A stretch of DNA of 53,168 nt from Planctomycetales bacterium 71-10 (GTDB lineage Bacteria; Planctomycetota; Planctomycetia; Isosphaerales; Isosphaeraceae). Both the position numbers and the translations under genes were made by a program. Shown here one piece after another: positions 44,298 to 53,072 of this stretch; position 1 is the first letter of the stretch; each line of letters opens with the position of its first letter. Location: assembly GCA_001898385.1 (NCBI GenBank), contig MKTT01000013.1, positions 1 to 53,168 on the forward strand. Direction: 5' to 3'. The notes beneath the pieces were generated by a model that saw nothing but the letters and a program-made list of their open reading frames with translations, had not been told where the DNA came from and ran no database searches.

Positions 44298-44966
44298 ATG
44301 GCCGAGGGGCCGATCGAGCTGCTGGCCAGGGCGCGCGCGGGAGAGGCCGAGGCGCTCGGCGAGCTGTGCGCGCTGTACCGCAACTACCTGAGGATGGTCG
44401 TCCGGACCGGCCTGGGGCCCCGGCTGCGCGAGCGGCTGGAGCTGTCCGACGTGGTCCAGGAGGCCCTGGTGGAGGTGGTCCGCCAGTTCCCCCAGTTCAC
44501 CGGCCAGAACGAGGCCGCGCTGGTGGGCTGGCTGCGGCGGCTGGTCGGGCAGAAGCTCGCCGACCTGGGCCGGTATCACAGCCGGACCAAGCGCGCCGGC
44601 GGCGTGGCCCCGGTCCCGCTCGACGCGCCGTGGGAGGGGGGGAAGGGGGACGACGCGGGCGAGCAGGGCGCCGGCCGGCTGCTGGACGTCCTGGCCCTCA
44701 GCCAGACCAGCCCCAGCGAGGTCGTCAGCCGTCGCGAGCTGATCGTCCTGCTGGCCGACGCCCTGGCCGGCCTGCCCGTGGGCGAGGCCGACGTCCTGTG
44801 GCTCTACCACGCGGAGGGGCTCTCGTTCGAGGCCATCGGCGACCGGATGGGGGTCACGCGGAAGTCGGTCCGAGGCATCTGGGCGCGCGGCCTGAAGCGG
44901 CTGAAGCGATCGCTGGAAGGGCCCCCGGGCGGAACATTGAGGTACGACGATGGGTCAGCCGGTTGA
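44298..44966 (+). CDS. ECF-type RNA polymerase sigma factor (planctomycete kinase-linked type)
   Basis: This 222-residue sigma70-family protein has region 2 at about 8-95 (ALGELCALYRNYLRMVVRTG, LSDVVQEALVEVVRQFPQF, WLRRLVGQKLADLGRYH). A 40-residue acidic/Gly linker follows, then region 4 at about 145-212 (LLADALAGLPVGEADVLWLY, GLSFEAIGDRMGVTRKSVRG). It directs RNA polymerase to a specific regulon. It overlaps the Ser/Thr kinase gene by 17 bases; such pairs are typical of planctomycetes, where the kinase is thought to replace an anti-sigma factor as regulator. ATG 44298 follows GAGAGGGG. Confidence 0.88.
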   Translation: MAEGPIELLARARAGEAEALGELCALYRNYLRMVVRTGLGPRLRERLELSDVVQEALVEVVRQFPQFTGQNEAALVGWLRRLVGQKLADLGRYHSRTKRAGGVAPVPLDAPWEGGKGDDAGEQGAGRLLDVLALSQTSPSEVVSRRELIVLLADALAGLPVGEADVLWLYHAEGLSFEAIGDRMGVTRKSVRGIWARGLKRLKRSLEGPPGGTLRYDDGSAG

Positions 44967-47900
44967 CGAGACTTCCGACGTCGCCCCCCCGGACGACGAC
45001 GAGCGGCTGGGCGAGGCGATCGAGGACTACCTCGGGCTGGCCGAGCGCGGCGAGGCCCCCCCGGCCGAGGAGTTCGCGGCCCGCTACGGCGACATCGAGG
45101 CCGACGTCCGCGCGGCCCTGGAGGGCCTGGAGCTGGTCCACGGCCTGGTCGGCGGGGCGAGCGGGTCGTCGGGCGGCGTCGGCCCGGGGCGGAACCTGGA
45201 GTCGGGCCGGCGGATCGCCGGCTACCGCATCGTCCGCGAGCTGGGCCGCGGCGGCATGGGGACCGTCTACGAGGCCGTCCACGTCGGCCTCGACCGCCCG
45301 GTCGCCCTGAAGGTCCTGGGGACCCTCGCCGCGCCCGACTCCTCGGCCCGGCGGCGGTTCCTCAACGAGGCCCGGGTCGCGGCCAACCTGCACCACACGC
45401 ACATCGTCCCGGTGTTCGACGTCGGCCAGGTGGGCGGGCTCTGCTACTACGCCATGCAGCGCATCCAGGGGAGCGGGCTGGACCGGGTCGTCCGCTGGCT
45501 CCGCGACGAGCGCGGCGTCGGCGGCGGCCGGTCCTCCACCGACTCGGCCGGGCGCGGGGGGACGTCGTCCTCGAAGTGGCCCCGCGCGTGGGCCCGGGCC
45601 TCGTCCCACCTCCCCTGGAGGCGCACGCCGCCGCGGCCGGTCGCCGGGCCGCCGTCGACCGAAGCCGACGACCTCACCCCCGCCTGGTCCGGGAGCCGCG
45701 CGCTGCTGGGCCTGTCCCGGCCCGCGGGGGCGTCCCCCCGGCTGGCCGCCCGCGCCGAGGACGCCGAGCCCCCGTTCGACCCCCCCCGCGGGTCGTCCTA
45801 CCACCGCTGGGCGGCCCGCGTGGGCATGCAGGCGGCCGAGGCTCTGGCGCACGCCCACCAGCACGGCGTCATCCACCGCGACGTCAAGCCGTCGAACCTC
45901 CTGATCGACTCCGAGGGCTCCATCTGGGTCGCCGACTTCGGCCTGGCCCGCCGCCTGGCCGACCCGGGCCTGACCCACCACGACGGGATGCTGGGCACCC
46001 CCCGCTACATGAGCCCGGAGCAGGGCCGCACCGGCGTCATCGACGGCCGCACCGACGTCTACAGCCTGGGCGCCACCCTGTACGAGCTGCTGACCCTCCG
46101 CCCGCCGTTCGACGGCTCCTCGGCCGCCGAGCTGCTCGACCAGATCGCCGGCCGCGAGCCGGTCGCCCCCCGCTCCATCGACCCGAGGATCCCGCGCGAC
46201 CTGGAGACGATCGTCCTGAAGTCGCTCGCCAAGCGGCCGTCCGACCGCTACGCGACGGCCTCCGAGCAGGCCGCCGACCTGGAGCGGTTCCTCAACCGCG
46301 AGCCGGTCAAGGCGCGGCGGATCAGCCCCGTCGGCCGCGCCTGGCGGGTGATGCGCCGGCACCCCGGGATCAGCTCGGTCACGGCCGCCGCCAGCGTCAT
46401 CATCCTGGCCGTGGCCGGGTTCGCCTACCACCGCGTCGCGAGCGAGCGCGACGCCAAGGACGCGGCCCTGCAACTGAAGGCGGCGGCGCTGGTCCGGGCG
46501 GACGAGGCCCTGGCCCGGACCGAGGAGGCCGTGCGCGAGTCGCAGTCGGCGCGGCGGATGGAGCTGTGGCGCCACGCCGAGCTGGTCCGCCGCACCGACA
46601 CGCCCGACCGCCGCGCCGCCGGGCTCGGCCTGCTGAAGAAGGCCGCGGAGCTGGGCCCCGACGCCGAGACCAAGGCCCGCCTCCGCGACGAGGCGGCCGA
46701 GTTCCTGGTCCTCCGCGAGTTCGAGCCCCGGGTGGAGTTGCCGACCGGCCCGACCCGGGACGTCGTCCTGGGCCCGTCGGGGGCGCGCCTGGCGGCCCTG
46801 ACCTCCTCGGGGTTCGGCGGCGAGGAGCTGGCGTCCTGGGACCTGACCTGCCGGCGCCGCGGCGACTCCCTGGCCCTCGCCCGCTACGCCCGCGCCGAGG
46901 ATCGCGACGAAGGCCCGGGCCCCGGCGGGGGCGGTCGCGGCGGCCCGCAAGGGGGCCGGGGGGGGCGCGGGCCCGGGGGGTGGGGCGACCGTCTGGCCTC
47001 CTGCGGCGGGAGCCTGGCCGTGGTCCCCTACGGGGGCGGCGCGATCCTGCTCGTCGACGCCTCCACCGGGGTGCCGGTCCGCGAGCTGAAGCCGACCGCC
47101 GGCCGGGTCGTCTCGATCTTCGGCGACCCGACGGGCAAGCGGCTGGCGGCCCTGGAAGGGGCGTCGGAGCGCGCCGAGCCCGAGGGGCCGGGGCGCCGCG
47201 AGACGTTCCGCGTGGTCCTCTGGGACCTGGAGCGGGCCGACGCCGTCCCGCGCCCGCTCGACCTCGCGGCGGAGGCCCGCCCCCCCTGGTCCCCCCCCCC
47301 GGCCGTCGCCTTCGCCCCCGACGGCCGCTCGCTGGCCGTGGCCGTCGCCGGCGAGACCACGATCCGGATGTTCAACGCCGAGGACGGCGGCGAGTCCCGC
47401 TCGATCGAGGCCCCGGCCGACGTCCGCGCCCTGGCGATGGGGGCCGGCGGCCTGCTGGCGGCGGCCTCGCAGGGGACGATCCAGGTCTGGAACCTCGCGA
47501 GGCCCGACGCCCAGGCGTTCGTCACCAGCCTGCCGACGCAGGGCTTCGTCTCCCGCCTCCAGTTCGACCCGACGGGCACCCTGCTGGCCGCGACCTTCTG
47601 GGCCGCCAACATGCAGCCCGCCCCGAAGGTCGAGCTGTGGGACGCCGCGACGTTCAAGCCGGTCGCCGTCCTCGCCGCCGCCGACCCGGTCTCCGACGTC
47701 GCCTTCTCGGCCGACGGCCGGACGCTCGTGGCCGGCGGGGCCAACCTCTCGACCACCACCTGGCGGATCCGCGAGCCTCGCGCCCGGGCCACGGCCGTCG
47801 GGCTGGAGGGGAAGCCCTTCTCGGCCTCCTTCCGCGAGGACGGCCTGCTCGCCGTGGCCGACCTCGACGGCGACGTCTGGGCCTGGAATCCCGACCCGAC

Positions 47901-48930
47901 CACGCCCACGGCCGGGCGCCCGCCTTTCCGGGTGGTCGCGGGCGAGGCCGCCGTGCCGGTCGGCCCCGACCGCAAGGACGAGGCCCGGCCCGGCGGGCGC
48001 GGGCCGTTCCGGCCGTCGGCCGCGGCGTTCACCCGGGCCGGGGACCTGGTGATCCACGACGCCGACGGCCTGGAGGTCCACCCCGCGAGCCTCGCCGCCG
48101 ACGCCAAGGCGACCCGCGTGCAACTCCCCTCGCTGCCGCCCTGGCTCCAAAGCCCCGCCTGGCCCGTCCTCGCGCGCTCGGCCGACGGCCGGACCATGGC
48201 CCTCGGCCGAGGCCGTTCCGTCTACCTCTGGGACGTCGAAGGCCCCGGCGGCCCGAAGCTCGTCGCCTCCCCCGTCGATCACCGGGGGCCGGCCTGGCGG
48301 GACGGCCAGGGCCCGGGAGAGGGCCGCCGCAGGCGACGCGGCGGCCCCGACGGCGGCCTCCCGCCCGACTTCGCCCAGAGGGTCAAGGCCCTCCAGGTCG
48401 CGCCCGACGCCGATCGCCTCTACCTCCTGATGATCGACCCGCCGTCCATCCAGTCCTGGAAGCTGGCCGGGACCGCCGAGGGCGCCCGCGCCGAGGTCGA
48501 AGCCTGGGCCGACGACCCCCCCGAGAACCCGACCGCGATCGCCCTGAGCCCGGACGGCTCGCTCCTGGCGATCGCCGACCGCTCCGGGGCCGTCACCCTG
48601 GTCGACGCCGTCCGGCTCGCGGCCCTCGGCCGCATCGAGCCCCGCGCCGACGACCCGGAGACCCTCGCGTCGGCCGTGGCGTTCGCGCCCGACGGCCGTC
48701 GACTGGCCGTCGGCTCGCAGCCGGGGCCCGTCCGGCTCTGGGACCTGTCCGACCCCTCCTCGCCCCGGGCCTCGATCCGGCTCCCGGGCCCGGCCGCGCT
48801 CCCCTTCCTCGTCCTCGCCTTCTCGCCCGACGGCCGCCGCCTGGCGGTCGGCGGCGGCGACTCCATCGTCGAGTCCTGGGACCTCGCCGCGCTCGACGAG
48901 GAGCTGCGCTCCCTCGGCCTGGGCGACTGA
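44950..48930 (+). CDS. Transmembrane Ser/Thr protein kinase with WD40 repeats
   Basis: The product is 1326 residues. The kinase domain (about 92-430) has the Gly loop LGRGGMGTVYEA at 98-109, Lys121 in VALKVLG, HRDVKPSN at 309-316, DFG at 329-331 and TPRYMSPEQ. A roughly 100-residue Ser/Pro/Arg-rich insert lies between the hinge and the helix before HRD (about 188-288). A transmembrane helix follows (SVTAAASVIILAVAGFAY, about 476-493), then a coiled stretch and a WD40 propeller (VAFAPDGRSLAVAV, VAFSADGRTLVAGG, IALSPDGSLLAIAD, VAFAPDGRRLAVGS, LAFSPDGRRLAVGG). A Gly-rich insert lies near 655-680. The closing LDEELRSLGLGD is typical of planctomycete kinase-WD40 proteins. It is translationally coupled to the sigma factor. 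Confidence 0.9.
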   Translation: MGQPVDETSDVAPPDDDERLGEAIEDYLGLAERGEAPPAEEFAARYGDIEADVRAALEGLELVHGLVGGASGSSGGVGPGRNLESGRRIAGYRIVRELGRGGMGTVYEAVHVGLDRPVALKVLGTLAAPDSSARRRFLNEARVAANLHHTHIVPVFDVGQVGGLCYYAMQRIQGSGLDRVVRWLRDERGVGGGRSSTDSAGRGGTSSSKWPRAWARASSHLPWRRTPPRPVAGPPSTEADDLTPAWSGSRALLGLSRPAGASPRLAARAEDAEPPFDPPRGSSYHRWAARVGMQAAEALAHAHQHGVIHRDVKPSNLLIDSEGSIWVADFGLARRLADPGLTHHDGMLGTPRYMSPEQGRTGVIDGRTDVYSLGATLYELLTLRPPFDGSSAAELLDQIAGREPVAPRSIDPRIPRDLETIVLKSLAKRPSDRYATASEQAADLERFLNREPVKARRISPVGRAWRVMRRHPGISSVTAAASVIILAVAGFAYHRVASERDAKDAALQLKAAALVRADEALARTEEAVRESQSARRMELWRHAELVRRTDTPDRRAAGLGLLKKAAELGPDAETKARLRDEAAEFLVLREFEPRVELPTGPTRDVVLGPSGARLAALTSSGFGGEELASWDLTCRRRGDSLALARYARAEDRDEGPGPGGGGRGGPQGGRGGRGPGGWGDRLASCGGSLAVVPYGGGAILLVDASTGVPVRELKPTAGRVVSIFGDPTGKRLAALEGASERAEPEGPGRRETFRVVLWDLERADAVPRPLDLAAEARPPWSPPPAVAFAPDGRSLAVAVAGETTIRMFNAEDGGESRSIEAPADVRALAMGAGGLLAAASQGTIQVWNLARPDAQAFVTSLPTQGFVSRLQFDPTGTLLAATFWAANMQPAPKVELWDAATFKPVAVLAAADPVSDVAFSADGRTLVAGGANLSTTTWRIREPRARATAVGLEGKPFSASFREDGLLAVADLDGDVWAWNPDPTTPTAGRPPFRVVAGEAAVPVGPDRKDEARPGGRGPFRPSAAAFTRAGDLVIHDADGLEVHPASLAADAKATRVQLPSLPPWLQSPAWPVLARSADGRTMALGRGRSVYLWDVEGPGGPKLVASPVDHRGPAWRDGQGPGEGRRRRRGGPDGGLPPDFAQRVKALQVAPDADRLYLLMIDPPSIQSWKLAGTAEGARAEVEAWADDPPENPTAIALSPDGSLLAIADRSGAVTLVDAVRLAALGRIEPRADDPETLASAVAFAPDGRRLAVGSQPGPVRLWDLSDPSSPRASIRLPGPAALPFLVLAFSPDGRRLAVGGGDSIVESWDLAALDEELRSLGLGD

Positions 48931-49120
48931 CCCGCGCCGGATCGACGCAACATCATCCGGCCGCACGTCGCCCCGCGGCGACGCCCGCGGCCGGGCCCGC
49001 GCGCGCCGTCGATTCCCCGCCACCCCGCGGCCGGCGGGGCGGGGCGGCCGTAGATGTCATGCAAGCGTCGACGCGACGGATCGGATGGGAACTTCAAAGA
49101 ACGAACTGAACAACCGGAGC

Positions 49121-49834
49121 ATGGACATCAAGATGCGAACGATCTTCAAGGCCGCGACGATGGCGGGCTTCCTGGCGATGGCGTCACTCGGCGGCGCGGG
49201 CCGCGCGGACTCGATCATCACCAGCCAGTTCCAGGGCGGGCCCGGCGTCACCATCACCTACTCGACCGGCCCGACCACGACGGCGACCCACGGCGGCGGC
49301 GCCGGCGCCTTCACGGCCACGCCCACGAGCCCGTCGGGCTCCGCCTTCGACGCCTACTGCGTCTCGCCCGAGATCTCGGTGGGGGCGGGCCTGACGACGC
49401 TCCAGGCCCAGACGATCTATCAGCTCAACACGATCGGCCAGTCCTTCTTCCAGTACTCGGCCTTCGGCGACGTCGGCAACCGCCTGGCGTACCTGCTGGG
49501 GGCCTACGGCTCCGTCAACACCACGAACTCCAAGGCGGCCCTCGCCCTGGCGATCTGGGATACGATGGACTCGAAGTTCAGCTACACCGGCGGGTCGACC
49601 GCGGTGAACAACCTGTTCGCGACGTACACGTCGTTCGCCGGCTACAATTCCGCCGTCCAGTACGCCCCCCTGGCCACGTTGTACGTGATCGACCCGAGCA
49701 CGCCCTACCAGAACCTCATCGGCATCTCGTCCGACCTCAACGCCGTGCCCGAGCCCGCCAGCGTCGTCTCGGCCTTCGTCGGCCTCGGCGCCGCGGGGCT
49801 GTTCGCCGCCCGCCGCGCCCGCCGCGGCGCCTGA
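49121..49834 (+). CDS. PEP-CTERM sorting-domain protein
   Basis: The product is 237 residues with a signal peptide (IFKAATMAGFLAMASLGGAG, then RADS). The body (DAYCVSPEISVGAG, YQLNTIGQSFF, NSKAALALAIWDTMDS) resembles the thioester-domain-like PEP-CTERM proteins, in which a Cys-containing strand precedes an ALALAIWE-type helix. A thioester bond would need a Cys and a Gln, and whether both sit correctly here is uncertain. The tail AVPEPASVVSAFVGLGAAGL followed by RRARRGA is the PEP-CTERM signal. ATG codons at 49085, 49121 and 49133 are in frame; 49121 has CGGAG close by. Confidence 0.8.
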   Translation: MDIKMRTIFKAATMAGFLAMASLGGAGRADSIITSQFQGGPGVTITYSTGPTTTATHGGGAGAFTATPTSPSGSAFDAYCVSPEISVGAGLTTLQAQTIYQLNTIGQSFFQYSAFGDVGNRLAYLLGAYGSVNTTNSKAALALAIWDTMDSKFSYTGGSTAVNNLFATYTSFAGYNSAVQYAPLATLYVIDPSTPYQNLIGISSDLNAVPEPASVVSAFVGLGAAGLFAARRARRGA

Positions 49835-49858
49835 CGCCCCTCGCCTCCACGTGGAGCG

Positions 49859-49891
49859 AGCGTCCCCGACCCGGGGCGGGTCGGGGACGCT
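49859..49891. terminator. Bidirectional hairpin terminator
   Basis: A perfect 14-bp stem (AGCGTCCCCGACCC, 49859-49872, with 49878-49891) and a GGGGC loop lie between the convergent PEP-CTERM and oxidoreductase genes. The plus-side tail TCGCGTTTC is only weakly T-rich. Confidence 0.7.
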
Positions 49892-49908
49892 TCGCGTTTC
49901 GAAACGGC

Positions 49909-51243
49909 TCAGGCGACGACCTCGTACCCCGCGCGCTGGGGCCGGGTGAGGAAGGCGTTCGCCTGGTCGTCGCCGACGATGACCTCCTTCTCCGGATCCC
50001 ACGCCAGCTTGCGGTTCCCCAGCCGGATGGCGATGTTCGCCAGGTGGCAGGTGGTCAGGGCGCGGTGGTGGCTCCAGACGTCCGAGGCCGGCTTGCCGCG
50101 GTCGTCGCAGCAGGCGAAGAAGTTCTCCATGTGCCCGTCCAGCGGCTTGCCGTTCCGCAGCTCGCGGAGGAGCGACTCCGGCACGGGGTCCTTGTAGATC
50201 GACGAGACCGCCCCTCCTTCCAGGTCGATGCGGTCGCGGGTGACGAAGATCCTGCCGTGCTCGCCCTCGAAGGTCGCGCCGTTCTCGGTGTCGTCGCGGA
50301 TGACGAGCGCGACGCCGTCGGCGAACGTGGCCTTGACCTGGAAGGTCGCGACGGTGTTGAAGCGGTCGGAGACCGTGGGCCAGCCGTCCTTGTAGGCGAT
50401 GGGGAGCTCGGCCCGCTCGACCTCGATCGTGGTCGGCCCGGTCTGGTCCTTGCCCAGGCCCCAGTGGGCGACGTCGACGTGGTGGGCGCCCCAGTCGGTG
50501 AGCTTGCCGCCCGAGTACTCGTACCACCAGCGGAAGTCGGAGTGGCAGCGCCTGGGGGTGTACTCGACCTTGGGCGCCTGGCCGAGCCAGAGGTCCCAGT
50601 TGAGGCCGGGGGGCGGGGTCTCGGGGGCCAGGGCGTCCGACGTCGGCCCGCCGCCGATGGCCGCCGTCACCTTCTTGATCTTGCCGATCCGCCCCGAGCG
50701 GACCAGGGCGACGGCCATCAGGAACACCTTGTTGTGGTCGCTGCGCTGCTGGGTGCCGACCTGCAGGACCCTCTTCGTCTCCTCGACGACCCGGCGGAGC
50801 ACCTTCCCCTCGTCGATGGTGAGGGTCAGCGGCTTCTCGCAGTAGACGTCCTTGCCGGCCCTCATGGCGTCGATGCAGACCTTGGTGTGCCAGTGGTCGG
50901 GCGTGCCGACGATCACGGCGTCGACGTCGTCGCGGTCGAGGATCTTGCGGTAGTCCTCGTAGACCTCGGCCTTCTTCTTGCCGACGCGGTCGCTGTCGCG
51001 GGCCTTCTCGGCGTGCGACCTGTCGACGTCGGCGACGGCGACGAAGTCGCCGAAGCGCGCCGCGGCGACCGCGTCCCACGTCCCCTGGCCGCCGGCGCCG
51101 ATCAGCCCCAGCCGGGGCCGGTCGTTCTTCGCCCGGAACGCCGCCGAGGCCGCGCGGGGCGCCTCGCCCAGCGCCGCGAGCGTCGCGCCGGAGGCCGCCA
51201 CTTTCAAGAATTCCCGCCGACCGCCGCCGGTCCTCACGAACAT
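49909..51243 (-). CDS. Tat-exported Gfo/Idh/MocA family oxidoreductase
   Basis: The product is 444 residues with a twin-arginine signal (GRREFLKVAASGATLAALG), so it is exported folded with its cofactor. The Rossmann domain begins RPRLGLIGAGGQGTWDA and has VAVADVD, AVIVGTPDHWH and the family motif CEKPLTLTIDEGKVL. The C-terminal domain has FRWWYEYSGGKLTDWGAHHV (the GGG-x-x-x-D-x-G-x-H type motif) and a planctomycete-type ending (LTRPQRAGYEVVA). It probably oxidises or reduces a sugar-derived substrate with NAD(P). ATG 51243 follows GGAGG at a 7-base spacer. Confidence 0.88.
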   Translation of the reverse strand: MFVRTGGGRREFLKVAASGATLAALGEAPRAASAAFRAKNDRPRLGLIGAGGQGTWDAVAAARFGDFVAVADVDRSHAEKARDSDRVGKKKAEVYEDYRKILDRDDVDAVIVGTPDHWHTKVCIDAMRAGKDVYCEKPLTLTIDEGKVLRRVVEETKRVLQVGTQQRSDHNKVFLMAVALVRSGRIGKIKKVTAAIGGGPTSDALAPETPPPGLNWDLWLGQAPKVEYTPRRCHSDFRWWYEYSGGKLTDWGAHHVDVAHWGLGKDQTGPTTIEVERAELPIAYKDGWPTVSDRFNTVATFQVKATFADGVALVIRDDTENGATFEGEHGRIFVTRDRIDLEGGAVSSIYKDPVPESLLRELRNGKPLDGHMENFFACCDDRGKPASDVWSHHRALTTCHLANIAIRLGNRKLAWDPEKEVIVGDDQANAFLTRPQRAGYEVVA

Positions 51244-51723
51244 CGCCGTTCCTCCGCTCGGGGACGAAGAACAAGTCTCCAACTCCCGGCGAACATATCC
51301 GGCGCGACGGGGAGGCTCAAGGAGGCGGCGGGGTGGGGGCGACCGGACCGACGTCGGCCTGGGCCGGTTCGAGACGGATCGACGCCCGGCCCAAGGGGAG
51401 CCGCGCCCGCGCGCCGCGGCGGCGCAAGGCGACCGCGGCCGGCCCGACGGCGACCGGTCTCGATTCGAGGTCGTCACCCATCGACGGGGCGGGGGGATGG
51501 CGGCGTGTCTTCAGGTGGATGGAATCGTCGACCGGCCGGGCGGATCGAGCCCAGGCGGCGGTCGCGCCGGGTCGCCGAGGCGATCGCCGGAGGGCCCGCC
51601 GCGCATCCCGCCGACCTTGTTGGGAGGGAGGGGCGGCGACTAGAGTAGGCCATCCGGCCCGGCCCATCCTCGCGGGGACTTCGCCCCGAGGGGAGTCCAC
51701 TCCCGTCACGGCAGGTGAGAGCC
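51244..51723. other. 480-base divergent gap, nothing recognised
   Basis: The gap lies between the divergent oxidoreductase and rhodanese genes and must hold both promoters. Beyond the oxidoreductase ribosome binding site, I see no conserved gene, repeat-family copy or clear hairpin. The open frames crossing it are Arg/Gly/Pro-rich and look non-coding. Confidence 0.5.
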
Positions 51724-52617
51724 ATGATGAAGACCTGGCCCGCGCTCCCCCTCGCGCTCCTCGCATCCCTCGCCCCCCGGCCGTGCGACGCCGGGGAGGG
51801 GGCCGCTCGGCTCGTTTCGTTCGAGGCGCTGCAGCAGGAACTCGGCGATCCCGGCCTGCGCATCCTCGACGCCCGACCGAAGGCGGATTACGACAAGGGG
51901 CACATCCCCGGGGCCGTCCGGGTCGACGCGAAGGCGGTCGAGGCGACGACCGCGAGGCCCGACGCCTTGACCGACGTCGCCGCGTGGGAGGCGTGGATCG
52001 CCCCGCTCGGCATCAGGCCGAAGACCCGGGTCGTCGTCTACGACGCGAATCGCCAGCTCGACGCCGCCCGCCTCTGGTGGCTCCTCACCTACCTGGGCGT
52101 CGAGCAGGTCGGGCTCCTCGACGGCAACTTCCCCCTCTGGTCCGCCGAGGGGCGTCCCGTCTCGGCCGACGCCCCCGAGGTCGCCCCCGAACCGTTCCGG
52201 GTCGCCCTCCGCACGGACCGACACGCCACGCGGGGCGAGGTCCTCGCGGCCCTGGCGGCGAGGTCGGCCGCCATCCTCGACGCCCGCAGCGATGGCGAGT
52301 ACCTGGGCTCGGATCGGCGATCGCAGCGGGGCGGCCACGTCCCCACCTCCTGCCATCTGGAGTGGAACAACCTCGTCGACGAGGAGGGCCGCTTCCTCGA
52401 CGAGGCGACCCTCCGCGCCAAGCTCGTCAGGGCCGGCGTCCGCGGAGACGGGCCGGTCATCACCCATTGCCAGGGGGGCGGCCGGGCGTCGGTGAACGCC
52501 TTCGTGCTCGAACGGCTCGGCTTCCGCACGCGGAACTACTACCTGGGATGGTCGGATTGGGGGAACGCCGAGGAGACGCCGGTCCAGGTCGAGGAGCGGC
52601 CGGATCGCCCGGAGTGA
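51724..52617 (+). CDS. Exported tandem-rhodanese sulfurtransferase
   Basis: The product is 297 residues with a signal peptide (TWPALPLALLASLAPRPCDA). It has two rhodanese domains. The N-terminal one (LRILDARPKADYDKGHIPGA, then VVVYDANRQLDAARLWWLL) has Asp in place of a catalytic Cys, the usual inactive half. The C-terminal one (AAILDARSDGEYLGSDR, then HCQGGGRAS) has the active-site Cys249 in a CQGGGRA loop. It fits thiosulfate/3-mercaptopyruvate sulfurtransferases, although the common CRIGERSSH and CGSGVTA loops differ. ATG 51724 was chosen with AGGTGAGA upstream. Confidence 0.87.
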   Translation: MMKTWPALPLALLASLAPRPCDAGEGAARLVSFEALQQELGDPGLRILDARPKADYDKGHIPGAVRVDAKAVEATTARPDALTDVAAWEAWIAPLGIRPKTRVVVYDANRQLDAARLWWLLTYLGVEQVGLLDGNFPLWSAEGRPVSADAPEVAPEPFRVALRTDRHATRGEVLAALAARSAAILDARSDGEYLGSDRRSQRGGHVPTSCHLEWNNLVDEEGRFLDEATLRAKLVRAGVRGDGPVITHCQGGGRASVNAFVLERLGFRTRNYYLGWSDWGNAEETPVQVEERPDRPE

Positions 52618-52853
52618 AGACCGGGCCGCGAGGGAGGAGGCCGGCCGCGGGCCCGCCCCCCTCGGCCGAAGATCCCGGGCCGGACGCCGGGGCGTCCCCT
52701 GGCGGGGCTTCGACGTCGGTGCGACCATGGCGGAGGCCGAGGCGGTCTCGTGCGACCGTCGGACCGGCTTGGCACCGCCCGAGAGGGCCGGCGGCCCCTT
52801 CCTCGATCCATCACCGGACGCCGCGCGACGCCGCGTCCCCGGGAGCCTCACCC

Positions 52854-53072
52854 GTGCCGCGACTCCAACCCGCCTTCCTCGCCGCCTTGCTTTGCGGCGC
52901 GATCGCCCACGCCGAATCGCCGCGCGTCAGCCGGATCGACAACGGGACCGTCCGCGTGGGCGTGAACCTGGACCTGGGGGGCGTCATCACCGAGGTCGCC
53001 CGCTCCGCGCCGGACGCGCCCAACCTCATCAACTCCCACGATTACGGGCGCCAGGTCCAGCAGTCGTACTAG
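52854..53072 (+). pseudogene. Truncated exported protein, interrupted by an insertion sequence
   Basis: From GTG 52854 (GGGAG nine bases upstream) the frame encodes a signal peptide (LQPAFLAALLCGAIAHAES) and the start of a mature domain: SRIDNGTVRVGVNLDLGGVI followed by TEVARS and NLINSHDYGRQVQQSY. It then stops at TAG 53070-53072. The mature part looks like the N-terminal beta-sandwich of a much longer exported planctomycete protein. The break coincides with what looks like an insertion-sequence end, so the gene appears disrupted. The 3' part would lie beyond the window. Confidence 0.65.

Noticed and set aside
44854..49023. A 1389-codon open frame on the minus strand opposite the kinase-WD40 gene
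   Set aside because: It is an antisense shadow caused by GC-rich codon use. Its translation is Gly/Arg/Pro-rich without domains, while the plus strand has a full kinase and WD40 repeats.
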